NCBI RefSeq assembly: GCF_001571365.1
Contig: NZ_BCTQ01000029.1
Coordinates: 1-64,000, forward strand
From: Achromobacter denitrificans NBRC 15125
Lineage (GTDB): Bacteria > Pseudomonadota > Gammaproteobacteria > Burkholderiales > Burkholderiaceae_B
Length of the DNA: 64,000 nt
Direction: 5' to 3'
Shown: positions 1-8,666 of the stretch, in pieces
Layout of the letters: every line of letters starts with the position of its first letter
How positions within the stretch are numbered: position 1 is the stretch's first letter
The notes under the pieces: generated by a model
The model's database searches: none
The model's input: the letters and a program-made list of their open reading frames with translations, nothing else
What the model was told of the DNA's origin: nothing
Made by a program: the position numbers and the translations under genes

Positions 1-46
1 GGGCGATCTGTTCCAGGTCGTGCCCGAACTGACCAACGCACTGTAA
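1..46 (+). CDS. etfA: Electron transfer flavoprotein alpha subunit, C-terminal end (partial)
   Basis: Only the last 14 codons are inside the window (frame from base 2, TAA at 44-46). They read GDLFQVVPELTNAL, which resembles the usual C-terminus of ETF alpha subunits, where a D-L-F/Y-x-x-V-P-E-L motif ends the FAD-binding domain. ETF passes electrons from acyl-CoA dehydrogenases to ETF-quinone oxidoreductase. An acyl-CoA dehydrogenase gene lies about 9.6 kb downstream on the same strand. The call rests on a very short match, so it is probable but not certain. Confidence 0.6.
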   Translation, partial: GDLFQVVPELTNAL

Positions 47-68
47 GCCCTAGCGGCCTGCATTGCCG

Positions 69-106
69 AAAGCCCGCCAGCGTCCGCGCTGGCGGGCTTT
101 TCCGTT
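69..106 (+). terminator. Intrinsic terminator after etfA
   Basis: A perfect 13-bp stem (69-81 with 88-100) around a 6-base loop is followed by TTTTCCGTTTTT. It should separate etfA from the aspartate genes. Confidence 0.85.
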
Positions 107-158
107 TTTGGAGACAAGCGCGCGCGGCTCATTGATTTCCTAGTCATAAATCTTTTGA

Positions 159-180
159 ATTATCGAAAGGTTCTGATAAT
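159..180. promoter_or_regulatory. Inverted repeat upstream of the aspartate operon
   Basis: ATTATC at 159-164 and GATAAT at 175-180 form a perfect inverted repeat with a 10-base spacer, in an AT-rich island 64 bases before the first antiporter gene. The right arm also reads as a -10 hexamer. Such dyads often bind LysR-type or similar regulators; no cognate regulator can be assigned. Confidence 0.4.
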
Positions 181-243
181 GTATTCGGCGCGCAGCTCGA
201 TTCGCGCAAGTGCTTGACCTGTACAGAACGAAGGAGATTCGGG

Positions 244-1935
244 ATGGATTGGTTCTTTGACACTCTGCGAAAGTATCCGGAACTTGCGATATTCCTCACT
301 TTGGGCCTGGGATATTGGATAGGCGCCAAGAAAATATTCGGGTTCAATCTGGGCGCAGTCACCGGCACATTGCTGGTTGGTGTGCTGGTAGGGCAGCTGA
401 ATATAACGATCGCACCGATCGTCAAGCAGGTCTTCTTCCTGCTTTTTCTTTTTGGGCTCGGCTATGGCGTCGGGCCTCAATTTTTCCGCGGCATGAAAAG
501 CGATGGCCTTCCCCAGGTCATTTTCGCGGTCATCATTTGCGTACTTTGCCTGCTGGTCACATGGGGCACCGCGGTCGCCTTCGGCTTTGACGCCGGCACC
601 GGCGCGGGCCTGCTGTCCGGAGCGCAGACCATCTCCGCGGTGATGGGCGTGGCCACCGACACGATCAACGGCCTGAACGTCGACGCGGCAACCAAGAAGC
701 AGTGGATCGACAGCATCCCCGTGGCCTACGCGGTCTGCTACATCTTCGGCACCGTGGGCAGCGCCTGGATCCTGGCCTCGCTCGGCCCCAAGCTGATGCG
801 CGTGGACATCGTGAAGGAGTGCAAGGAGTACGAGGCCAAAATGTCCGGCGGCGCCGACTCCATGGAGCTCTCGGGCTATCGCAAGTTCACGGCCCGCGCC
901 TACAAGCTCGATCGTCCGGAATTCGTGGGCAAGACGGTGAGCGAACTGGAATCGCGCTTCGTCGAGGCCCGCGTCTTCGTCGAGCGCATCCGTCGCGGCG
1001 ATCAGATCCTCGACAGCGATTCGAAGACCGTGCTGCAGGCCGGCGACGTGCTCGGCGTGACCGGCAGGCATGACGCCCTGGTCCTGCAGGCGCCCGGCAT
1101 CATCGGCGGCGAGGTCGAGGACCGCGACGTGATCAATCTGCCGGCCGAGATCGTCGAGGTGGTGCTGACCAACAAGAACCTGGCCGGCAAGACGGTCCAG
1201 GAAATCGCCGAGAGCGAAACCGTGCGCGAACTGGGCCGCGGGGTCTTCCTGCGCAAGGTCGTGCGTGGCGGCCACGAAATGCCGGTCAACTGGGGCCTGA
1301 AACTCGATCGCGGCGACCGGCTGTTCCTGCTGGGCGCCAAGCGCGACGTGGAGCGGGTGGTCGGCAAGGTCGGCTACGTGGACCGCGCCACCGACCAGAC
1401 CGACATGGTGTTCGTGGGCTTCGGCATCCTGCTGGGCGGCCTGTTCGGTTCGCTGGTGCTGACCGTGGGCGGCATCCCCATCACGCTGTCGACTTCCGGC
1501 GGTTCGCTGATCGCCGGCCTGATCTTCGGCTACCTGCGTTCCGTGCATCCGACCTTCGGGCGCGTGCCGGAGCCGGTGCACTGGTTCCTCACCTCGGTCG
1601 GGCTGACGGCCTTCGTGGCGGTGGTCGGGATTTCGTCCGGGCCGGGCTTCGTCGAGGGCTTCCAGCAACTGGGCGCGAAGCTCTTCGTCGCGGGGGTGAT
1701 CGCCACCAGCGTGCCCATGATCCTGGGCGTGTACATCGCCCGCTACGTGTTCAAGTTCCACCCCGCCATCGCGCTGGGCGTCTGCGCGGGCGCCCGGACC
1801 ACGACGGCCGCCATCGGCCAGATCACCGAAACGGCGAAAAGCCAGGTGCCCGCGCTTGGCTACACAGTGCCCTATGCGATCGGCAATACCCTGCTCATCA
1901 TCTGGGGGATCGTCATCGTCATGCTCATGACTTAG
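244..1935 (+). CDS. AspT-type aspartate:alanine antiporter, first copy
   Basis: Predicted inner-membrane exchanger of the AAE (AspT/YidE/YbjL) family, 563 residues, the normal family length. The layout is typical: an N-terminal hydrophobic block of about five membrane helices (residues 10-195), a large hydrophilic domain (about 195-380) with two RCK_C/TrkA-C-like units, then a second hydrophobic block with Gly/Ser-rich segments. I chose ATG 244 over an upstream in-frame ATG at 214 because AAGGAG at 231-236 lies 7 bases before it. The next gene encodes aspartate 4-decarboxylase, so exchange of aspartate for alanine is the likely role. In that known cycle, import of aspartate, proton-consuming decarboxylation and export of alanine generate proton motive force. 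Substrate is inferred from context. Confidence 0.85.
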   Translation: MDWFFDTLRKYPELAIFLTLGLGYWIGAKKIFGFNLGAVTGTLLVGVLVGQLNITIAPIVKQVFFLLFLFGLGYGVGPQFFRGMKSDGLPQVIFAVIICVLCLLVTWGTAVAFGFDAGTGAGLLSGAQTISAVMGVATDTINGLNVDAATKKQWIDSIPVAYAVCYIFGTVGSAWILASLGPKLMRVDIVKECKEYEAKMSGGADSMELSGYRKFTARAYKLDRPEFVGKTVSELESRFVEARVFVERIRRGDQILDSDSKTVLQAGDVLGVTGRHDALVLQAPGIIGGEVEDRDVINLPAEIVEVVLTNKNLAGKTVQEIAESETVRELGRGVFLRKVVRGGHEMPVNWGLKLDRGDRLFLLGAKRDVERVVGKVGYVDRATDQTDMVFVGFGILLGGLFGSLVLTVGGIPITLSTSGGSLIAGLIFGYLRSVHPTFGRVPEPVHWFLTSVGLTAFVAVVGISSGPGFVEGFQQLGAKLFVAGVIATSVPMILGVYIARYVFKFHPAIALGVCAGARTTTAAIGQITETAKSQVPALGYTVPYAIGNTLLIIWGIVIVMLMT

Positions 1936-2047
1936 CGGGTCCGCCGCGGGCCGTCCGGCCCGCGGGCAGCACAAGAAGGGCGGCGGGCGGACCCGCTCGC
2001 GCGCCCCAACTAGCGCCTGTCACAACGCAAACCAGGAGTACTGAACC

Positions 2048-3877
2048 ATGGCTTCCACCACGCCTCTCACCGTCAGCCTGGCTTCGGCCTTGAAAACGAC
2101 CCGATCGCACCAGCGCGACCTCGAACAGCTGTCGCCCTTCGAGTTGAAGGACTATCTCATCACTTTGGCCAAGGACAGCCAGCAGGCGGCGGCGGCGACC
2201 ATGCTGAACGCGGGCCGCGGCAATCCGAACTGGATCGCCACCGAGCCGCGCGACGCCTTCTTCCTGCTGGGCCAGTTCGCGATGAAGGAAGCGCGCCGGG
2301 TGCGCGACGAGGTCATCCTGGCGGGCATGCCTGCCAAGAAGGGATGCGCGGACCGGCTGCGCAAATTCCTCTCCAAGCACAAGGGCCAGGACGGCCACTC
2401 CTTCCTGGCGGGCGTGCTGGAATACGGCGTGAAGATCAAGGGCTTCGATCCGGACGAGTGGATCCACGAACTGACCGACAGCATCATCGGCGACCACTAT
2501 CCGGTGCCGCCGCGGGCGCTGGTGCATATCGAGCAGGTGGTGCACGACTACCTGGTCAAGGAAATGTGCGACGGCCGTCCGCCCAAGGGCAAGTTCGACC
2601 TGTTCCCGGTCGAGGGCGGCACGGCCGCCATGTGCTACATCTTCGATTCGCTGCTGCAGAACGGCCTGCTGAAGCAGGGCGACACCATCGCACTGTTCCT
2701 GCCGACGTTCACGCCCTACATCGAAATCGCGCACCTTGAGCGCTTCAATTTCAAGATCGTCGCCATCAATGCCAACAGCATGCGGGCCGACGGCACGCAC
2801 GACTGGCACTACCCGGCGTCGGAAATCGCCAAGCTGGAGAATCCCAAGATCAAGCTGGCGGTCACGGTCAACCCGAGCAACCCGCCGTCGGTGGCGTTCA
2901 GCCCGGTCGAGATGAAGCAGATCGTGCGCCTGATCCGCAAGAATCCGAACCTGGTGCTGGTGACCGACGACGTGTACGGCACTTTCGTGCCGAACTTCCG
3001 CTCGCTGATGGCCGAAGTGCCGCACAACACGATCTGCGTGTACTCGTTCTCGAAGAACTTCGGCTGCACGGGCTGGCGCCTGGGCGTGATCGCGACCCAC
3101 GAGACGAACACGATGGATCGCCGCATCGCCGAGCTGCCCGAATCGTGGAAGAAGCGCCTGGACAAGCGCTACGGGGCCCTGACGATGGAGCCCAGGAAGA
3201 TCAAGTTCATCGACCGCATGGTGGCCGACAGCCGCAACGTGGCCTTGAACCATACCGCGGGCCTGTCCCTGCCGCAGCAGGTCCAGATGGGCTTCTTCGC
3301 GCTGTCCCACCTGCTGGATCTGAAGGACGCCTACAAGCACCTGACGATGGAGATCGTGCGCCGCAGACGCGACTCCTTGTGGCAGGGCCTGGGCATCCCC
3401 ATGCCGCCGGAAGATCCGATGCGCGGCTGGTACTACGTGGAACTGGACTTCATGGTCTGGGCCAAGGTGATGTACGGCGACGCCTTCGTCAAGTACATGG
3501 TCAGCAACTACGAACCGGTCGACTTCCTGTTCCGCCTGGCCGAGAAGTCCGGCGTGGTGCTGATGGACGGGGGCGGCTTCGGCGGCCCGCCGTGGTCGAT
3601 CCGGATTTCGCTGGCCAACCTGGACGATGGCGATTACGCCAAGATCGGCAAGTACATGGTCGAAGCGGCGACCGAGTACGTCGACGCCTGGAAGGCTTCC
3701 GCGCTGGTGCGCTCGGGCCCGACCGCGGGCAAGGGCCAGAAGGTGAAGGTCTCGGCGGCCAAGCGCGCGACCGGCGCCAAGAAGGCCGGCGCCACCGTGG
3801 CCCGGAAGGCGGTCAAGCAGGCGGTGAAGAAGGCGGACACGGCAGCCAAGTCCGCCAAGAAAGGCGCCGCCAAGTAG
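2048..3877 (+). CDS. asdA: Aspartate 4-decarboxylase (L-aspartate beta-decarboxylase) with Lys/Ala-rich tail
   Basis: PLP enzyme of fold type I converting L-aspartate to L-alanine and CO2; family members also have aminotransferase activity. The PLP lysine is K336 in SFSKNFGCTGWRLG, and the substrate-side motif AVTVNPSNPPS precedes it. A good ribosome site (CAGGAG) lies just upstream of ATG 2048. The catalytic part matches a family of about 530-550 residues. The extra length is a C-terminal extension from about residue 558 to 609, almost entirely Lys, Ala, Val, Gly and Thr, resembling histone H1-like bacterial tails. The gene lies between two AspT-type antiporters, which implies one aspartate-in, alanine-out module. 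The enzyme call is firm; the role of the tail is unknown. Confidence 0.92.
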   Translation: MASTTPLTVSLASALKTTRSHQRDLEQLSPFELKDYLITLAKDSQQAAAATMLNAGRGNPNWIATEPRDAFFLLGQFAMKEARRVRDEVILAGMPAKKGCADRLRKFLSKHKGQDGHSFLAGVLEYGVKIKGFDPDEWIHELTDSIIGDHYPVPPRALVHIEQVVHDYLVKEMCDGRPPKGKFDLFPVEGGTAAMCYIFDSLLQNGLLKQGDTIALFLPTFTPYIEIAHLERFNFKIVAINANSMRADGTHDWHYPASEIAKLENPKIKLAVTVNPSNPPSVAFSPVEMKQIVRLIRKNPNLVLVTDDVYGTFVPNFRSLMAEVPHNTICVYSFSKNFGCTGWRLGVIATHETNTMDRRIAELPESWKKRLDKRYGALTMEPRKIKFIDRMVADSRNVALNHTAGLSLPQQVQMGFFALSHLLDLKDAYKHLTMEIVRRRRDSLWQGLGIPMPPEDPMRGWYYVELDFMVWAKVMYGDAFVKYMVSNYEPVDFLFRLAEKSGVVLMDGGGFGGPPWSIRISLANLDDGDYAKIGKYMVEAATEYVDAWKASALVRSGPTAGKGQKVKVSAAKRATGAKKAGATVARKAVKQAVKKADTAAKSAKKGAAK

Positions 3878-3901
3878 CAAACCCCAGGGCGACATGACGA
3901 C

Positions 3902-5602
3902 ATGACTTGCAGCATCGGGTTTTTCAATAGCGTCCCCATCGCAGTGCTGTTCGTGACGGTGGGGTTGGGATACCTGATCGGCAAGCTCAAGGTCGGGCCG
4001 ATCCAGCTGGGCGGGGTGTGCGGAACGCTCATCATCGCCCTGCTGATCGGCCAGACCGGATGCCAGATCCGCGGCGACCTGAAGGAAGTCGCGTTCGCCC
4101 TGTTCATTTTCGCGATGGGGTACTCGGGCGGGCCGCAGTTCTTCGCCAACCTGAACCGCTCAAGCCTGCGATTCATCGTGCTGCCCATCATCGAAGCCTT
4201 GCTGGTGCTGACGATCGTGCTGGCGGCGGTGCCGCTGTTCGGGCTGGACGCCGGCACGGCAGCCGGGCTGGCCGCGGGCGCGGCCACCGAGTCGGCCGTG
4301 GTGGGCACGGCCGCCGAGGCGCTCAAACACTTGGGGCTGGCCGACGCCGACGTCCAGCGCATGGAAGCCAACATCGCCACGGCTTATACGCTGACCTATC
4401 TGGTCGGCCTGATCAGCATCGTGTTCTTCACCAGCCAGATCGCGCCGGCGCTGCTGCGCATCAACCTGCGCGACGCCTCCAAGGCCCTGGAGGAAAAGCT
4501 GGGCGTGACCGCGGGCGAAAGCGAAGAGGCCAACATGCCCACGCTGCCGCGGCTGGTCGGCCGCTCGCACGTGGTGAAGGACGCCGACGGCCTGACCGTG
4601 GCCGAGGTGGAGTCCCGCCTCGGGGGGCGCACCGCCATCAGCCGCATCCTGCGCAACGGGGAGGCGGTGGACGCCTCGCCCGACGACGTGCTGGCCATGG
4701 GCGACATCGTGGTGGTGCTGGGGATGCGGCGCTTCGCGCTGCGCGCCGGTCCGCTGATCGGACCCGAGATCCAGCTGCCCGAGGCGCACGCCGACGACCT
4801 GCAACTGAGCGAGCTCGCGGTCATCGTCAACAAGAAGGCCGTCAACGGGCACACCGTTGCCGAGCTGGCCAGGCGGCCGCGCGCCCAGCGCGCGCGCGGC
4901 GTCTTCCTGCAATCCATCGTGCGCTCGGGCCATTCGCTGCCGATCACGCCATCCACCGTCGTGCAGTACGGCGACCTGGTCACGCTGGTGGGCGCCGAGC
5001 CGGAATTGTCGGAAGCCGGCGCGGCGCTCGGCAACGAGCTGCGGCGCAGCGGCGTGACGGACCTGGTGTTCCTGGCCTTCGGCATCCTGGTCGGCCTTCT
5101 GATCGGCAGCCTCAGCGCGCGGCTGTGGGGCATCCCGGTGTCGTTGGGCAGCGGAGGCGGGGCGCTCGTCAGCGGCCTGGTCTGCGGCTGGATCAACGCC
5201 AAGCGGCCCGCGCTCGGGCACATCCCCGACCATGCGGTCCAACTGCTCAAGGACCTGGGGCTGGCGATCTTCGTGGCCTGCGTGGGCCTGTCGGCGGGCC
5301 CGGAAGCCGTGTCGCTGATCCGCGAGCACGGCGCGGTGCTGCCGGTGATCGGCCTGCTGGTGTCGCTGGGGCCGGCCTGCCTGTCGCTCTGGGTGGGCCA
5401 CAAGATCCTGAAGATCGAAGGCCCGCTGCTGGTGGGGGCGATCGCGGGCCAGCACGTCAGCACGCCCGCCATCAGCGCCATCCTGGCATCCAGCGGCAGC
5501 GCGGTGCCGCTGCTGGGCTACACCGTCACGTATGCCATCGCCAACGTGCTGCTGCCGGTGCTGGGGCCGATCATCGTGTCGCTGGCCCATCACCTGGGCT
5601 AG
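3902..5602 (+). CDS. AspT-type aspartate:alanine antiporter, second copy
   Basis: Second AAE-family membrane exchanger, 566 residues, paralogous to the protein at 244-1935. It has the same architecture: an N-terminal membrane block, a hydrophilic region (about 195-385) with two RCK_C-like units, and a C-terminal membrane block. The motif GYSGGPQFF corresponds to GYGVGPQFF in the first copy. It starts 24 bases after the decarboxylase stop, with no strong ribosome site, so translational coupling is plausible. An ATG at 3894 stops after three codons, which leaves 3902 as the start. Its stop codon overlaps the stop of the convergent LysR gene. Why two antiporters flank one decarboxylase is not evident; one may have a different substrate. 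Confidence 0.82.
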   Translation: MTCSIGFFNSVPIAVLFVTVGLGYLIGKLKVGPIQLGGVCGTLIIALLIGQTGCQIRGDLKEVAFALFIFAMGYSGGPQFFANLNRSSLRFIVLPIIEALLVLTIVLAAVPLFGLDAGTAAGLAAGAATESAVVGTAAEALKHLGLADADVQRMEANIATAYTLTYLVGLISIVFFTSQIAPALLRINLRDASKALEEKLGVTAGESEEANMPTLPRLVGRSHVVKDADGLTVAEVESRLGGRTAISRILRNGEAVDASPDDVLAMGDIVVVLGMRRFALRAGPLIGPEIQLPEAHADDLQLSELAVIVNKKAVNGHTVAELARRPRAQRARGVFLQSIVRSGHSLPITPSTVVQYGDLVTLVGAEPELSEAGAALGNELRRSGVTDLVFLAFGILVGLLIGSLSARLWGIPVSLGSGGGALVSGLVCGWINAKRPALGHIPDHAVQLLKDLGLAIFVACVGLSAGPEAVSLIREHGAVLPVIGLLVSLGPACLSLWVGHKILKIEGPLLVGAIAGQHVSTPAISAILASSGSAVPLLGYTVTYAIANVLLPVLGPIIVSLAHHLG

Positions 5603-6534
5603 CGCCGGCTCGGCTCCAGCAGCGTGCATCCCTGCCACGCCTGATCGTTGATCAGGCGTTTTATTTCGTCCTTGCACATTGCGATGACCTGGCTCACCGC
5701 CATCGACTGCGGCAGGCTCTCGCTGGCGCACAGCACTAGCTCGCGCGACAGGGCGTCGTCGAGCGCGTGCGCCACAATCGATCCCTCCGCGATCTCGGGC
5801 TGCGCCGCGGAACACGGCAGGATCGTGGCGGCCATCGCGCTGCGCACGGCGGGGATCAGGATCGCCGAGGTGCTGGCCTCGGCAAACAGATTGCACGTCA
5901 GGCCGGCGGTCAGAAAGGCATGGTCCAGGCGCGCGCGCAAGGTATTGGGCAGGCTGGGCAGGACCAGCGGCAGCGCGGCGAAATCCGCGATGCCCAGGGT
6001 GCGGCGCGGCAGTGCGACGCTGGCGTGAGCCAGCAGGAACAGGCTTTCCCGCAGGAGCTGCGTGCGCTGCAGGCCCTGCATGGGTTGCTGGTCCGGAGAG
6101 AGGGAAAAATCGATGCGCCCTTGCAGGACCAGTTTGGTCAGGTCCGCGCTGGGCACGTCGACGATTTCCAGCACCACCGAGGGCAGCTCCGCCTTGGCGC
6201 GGCGCATGAGCGGCAACGCCAGCATGCGGGCGGTGCTCGACGCCAGCCCGATCGATACCGTGCCGGTGACCTGGTCCGCCGTCCTGGACAGCAGGCTGCG
6301 GGTGCTGTCGACCTGACGCAGAATGGTTTGCGCATGACGGTACAGCAGCAGGCCCTCCGCCGTGGGTTGCACGCCCTTGGCGCCGCGCACCAGCAGCGCC
6401 ACCCCCAGGTTCTCCTCCAGCAGGGACATCTGCTGGCTGAGCGCGGGCTGGGCCACGTGCAGGCTTTCCGCGGCGCGGGTCATGTTCTGCATTTCCACCA
6501 CGCGCACGAAGTATTTGAGCTGACGCAGATTCAT
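5599..6534 (-). CDS. LysR-family transcriptional regulator
   Basis: 311-residue LysR-type regulator. An N-terminal winged helix-turn-helix (residues 1-60, with LRQLKYFVRVVE and AQPALSQQMSLLEE) precedes the periplasmic-binding-like effector domain. It is divergent from the CoA-transferase operon with 97 bases between the starts, and this spacer holds two perfect palindromes, one only two bases from its start codon. That is the usual arrangement for an autoregulated LysR protein controlling its divergent neighbour. Its gene end overlaps the end of the second antiporter gene by 4 bases. The inducer is unknown; a CoA-linked carboxylate is a guess from context. Confidence 0.88.
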   Translation of the reverse strand: MNLRQLKYFVRVVEMQNMTRAAESLHVAQPALSQQMSLLEENLGVALLVRGAKGVQPTAEGLLLYRHAQTILRQVDSTRSLLSRTADQVTGTVSIGLASSTARMLALPLMRRAKAELPSVVLEIVDVPSADLTKLVLQGRIDFSLSPDQQPMQGLQRTQLLRESLFLLAHASVALPRRTLGIADFAALPLVLPSLPNTLRARLDHAFLTAGLTCNLFAEASTSAILIPAVRSAMAATILPCSAAQPEIAEGSIVAHALDDALSRELVLCASESLPQSMAVSQVIAMCKDEIKRLINDQAWQGCTLLEPSRR

Positions 6535-6536
6535 GG

Positions 6537-6577
6537 AATAAGAAAATCTTATTGAAGGATCGGAAAATAGTATTTTC
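6537..6577. promoter_or_regulatory. Paired palindromes, likely LysR operator
   Basis: Two perfect inverted repeats lie in the divergent spacer. AATAAGA-AAA-TCTTATT is at 6537-6553, and GAAAATA-G-TATTTTC is at 6563-6577, their centres about 25 bases apart. Both are AT-rich in a GC-rich context. The first abuts the LysR start and contains a T-N11-A core. Recognition and activation sites for the adjacent LysR protein are the simplest reading. Confidence 0.6.
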
Positions 6578-6631
6578 TACCCCTCCGAGGCGCTGCCTAG
6601 AATGGGTTTCGTATCGGAGGAGGACGACGAA

Positions 6632-7837
6632 ATGAGTCTGCCATTGGCCGGGCTGAAGGTGCTGGATTTGACGCGCGCGCTTTCCGGGCCTTTCTGCACA
6701 ATGATTCTTGGGGACCTGGGGGCCGAGGTCGTCAAGGTGGAACCCATGCCGGCCGGCGAGATGGCGCGGCAGTGGGGGCCGTTCGATGATGATATAAGCG
6801 TTTATTATCTTAGCGCCAATCGCAGCAAGCAAGGCATCGGCGTCGACTTCCGCAAGCCGGAAGGGCTGGCATTGCTGCGCAGGATGGCGCTGGCATCCGA
6901 CATCGTGGTCGAGAACTTCAAGGTGGGCACGATGGAAGCGATGGGGCTGGGGTACGCCTCGCTGGCGGAGGAACACCCCGGCCTGATCCTGGCGTCGATT
7001 TCCGGCTTCGGCAGCAAGGGGCCGGCCCGCGACTGGGCGGGCTTCGACCAGGTTGCGCAGGGCTATTCCGGCTTCATGAGCCTGACGGGCACCCAGGAGT
7101 CCGGGCCGACTCGCGTGGGGGTCGCCATCGGCGACCTGACGGCGGGGATGTGGCTGGTCATCGGCATCCTGTCCGCGGTCGCGCAGCGCGCCGCCACCGG
7201 ACGCGGGCAGCATGTGGAAACCTCGCTGCTGGCCGGCCTGATGGCGTTGCTCAGCGTGCAGGGCCAGCGCTATCTCAGCAAGAACGAGGTGCCCGAGCCT
7301 TGCGGCAATGTGCATCCCGTCATCGCCCCATATGGCACGTTCGAAACCGCCGACGGGCCGCTCAACCTGGCGCCGGCCACTCAGGCGATGTGGGTCAAGC
7401 TTTGCGGCATACTCGGGCTCTCCCACCTGGCGGCCGACGAGCGGTTCCTGACGAATGCGGAGCGCATGCAGCACCGCTATGAATTGAAGTTGGAGCTGGA
7501 GCAGGGCCTGAAGCGCAAGACTCGCATGGAATGGACCGCGCTGATGATCGACGGCGGCATTCCCGCGGGGCCCATCAACACCCTGGAGGACGTATTCGCC
7601 GATCCCCAGGTGCAGGCCTGCGGGCTGGTGCGGACGTTGACGCATCCGGTGCTGGGCGATCTGCGGCAGGTGGGCCTGCCGCTGGGCTTGAACGGCACGG
7701 ACACGGCCAGCCATCGCGCGCCGCCGGTGTTCGGCCAGCACACGCGCGAAGTTTTCGCGCGCTACGGACTGGCGGGCGCCGAGATCGATCGCCTGCTGGC
7801 CGACGGCGTGGCGCATCAGGCGGGGGAGGCGGCATGA
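6632..7837 (+). CDS. CaiB/BaiF-type (class III) CoA-transferase
   Basis: Family III CoA-transferase moving CoA between carboxylic acids. The catalytic aspartate is D168 in VAIGDLTAGMW, matching the position of the CaiB/Frc nucleophile. The length of 401 residues is normal. I chose ATG 6632 because GGAGGAGG at 6616-6623 lies 8 bases before it; an upstream in-frame ATG at 6602 precedes that site. The gene is the first of an operon with a crotonase (ATGA overlap), a Bug binding protein and an acyl-CoA dehydrogenase. This suggests activation of an imported carboxylate to its CoA thioester followed by beta-oxidation-like steps. Substrate is unknown. Confidence 0.88.
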   Translation: MSLPLAGLKVLDLTRALSGPFCTMILGDLGAEVVKVEPMPAGEMARQWGPFDDDISVYYLSANRSKQGIGVDFRKPEGLALLRRMALASDIVVENFKVGTMEAMGLGYASLAEEHPGLILASISGFGSKGPARDWAGFDQVAQGYSGFMSLTGTQESGPTRVGVAIGDLTAGMWLVIGILSAVAQRAATGRGQHVETSLLAGLMALLSVQGQRYLSKNEVPEPCGNVHPVIAPYGTFETADGPLNLAPATQAMWVKLCGILGLSHLAADERFLTNAERMQHRYELKLELEQGLKRKTRMEWTALMIDGGIPAGPINTLEDVFADPQVQACGLVRTLTHPVLGDLRQVGLPLGLNGTDTASHRAPPVFGQHTREVFARYGLAGAEIDRLLADGVAHQAGEAA

Positions 7838-8601
7838 CCGGCGCTTCCGATACGCCCAGCCTGTCCGTCGACGGACACATCGCGACCCTCCGCCTGCGCA
7901 GGCCCGGCCAGGCCAACCGGCTTGGTCCGCAGGACCTGGACGCAATCCGGGAGCATCTGGACGCGGTGAACGCGAACGACGCCGTGCGCGTGCTGCGCAT
8001 CCAGTCCGAAGGCAAGTACTTTTGCAGCGGCTACGACATTTCGTCCCTGGCGTCCGAGAGCGCGCCTAGCTCGCTCTATTTCGGCCAGACCATGGACCTG
8101 ATCGAGGCGGCGAGGCCGGTGACGATCGCGGCGGTCCAGGGGGGCGCCTATGGCGGAGGCACCGATCTGTGCCTGGCCTGCGATTTCCGCATCGGCACGC
8201 CGCAGGCCGACATGTTCATGCCGGCCACGCGCCTCGGGCTGCATTTCTACGCGGGCGGCATGTCGCGCTACGTGACCCGGCTGGGGCTGGCCCAGGCCAA
8301 GCGCCTGTTCCTGACCGCGGAACGCATTCAGGCCGAGGAGATGCTGCGCATCGGCTTCCTGACCGAACTGGTGGCGGAGGACCGCCTGCAGGATCGGGTG
8401 GACGCGTTGAGCGCGCAGATCGTGGCAATGGCGCCGATACCCCTGTTCGGCGTGAAAGCGCACCTCAACCGCATCGCTCGGGGAGAGGTCGACCATGCCG
8501 GCATCGAACGGGCGGTACTGCAATCCGAGCAGTCCGAGGATCTGGCCGAAGGCGCGCGGGCCTGGAAGGAGAAGCGAGCGCCGAATTTCACCGGCCGCTG
8601 A
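7834..8601 (+). CDS. Crotonase-superfamily protein (enoyl-CoA hydratase/isomerase-like)
   Basis: 255-residue crotonase-fold protein. The first oxyanion-hole segment is KYFCSGYDISSL and the second is VQGGAYGGGTDLCLACDF. Its ATG overlaps the CoA-transferase stop as ATGA, so translation is coupled. The two acidic residues of classical enoyl-CoA hydratases are not both kept: the GGG-x-E position is Asp, and the P-E-x-x-L-G-L position is Thr (MPATRLGLHF). A simple hydratase reaction is therefore doubtful. Isomerase, hydrolase or decarboxylase chemistry on a CoA ester is possible. It belongs to the CoA-transferase operon. Confidence 0.82.
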   Translation: MTGASDTPSLSVDGHIATLRLRRPGQANRLGPQDLDAIREHLDAVNANDAVRVLRIQSEGKYFCSGYDISSLASESAPSSLYFGQTMDLIEAARPVTIAAVQGGAYGGGTDLCLACDFRIGTPQADMFMPATRLGLHFYAGGMSRYVTRLGLAQAKRLFLTAERIQAEEMLRIGFLTELVAEDRLQDRVDALSAQIVAMAPIPLFGVKAHLNRIARGEVDHAGIERAVLQSEQSEDLAEGARAWKEKRAPNFTGR

Positions 8602-8666
8602 CGCGGCCGGCGCATGAACGGAGAGCCGCGCCACAAGCGGCTCCGAACCCATTAAAGGAGACTTCG

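Noticed and set aside
219..226. CTGTACAG resembling part of a LexA box
   Set aside because: The two half-sites are adjacent with no 8-base spacer, so it does not fit the LexA operator.
160..1974. Open frame of about 604 codons on the minus strand
   Set aside because: It is antisense to the first AspT gene, with His/Gln/Ala-rich shadow composition and no recognisable domain.
4160..7945. Very long open frame on the minus strand (about 1261 codons)
   Set aside because: It is antisense to the second antiporter, spans the LysR gene in another frame and is antisense to the CoA-transferase gene. It is Arg/Ala/Gln/His-rich without domains; long spurious frames are expected at this GC content.
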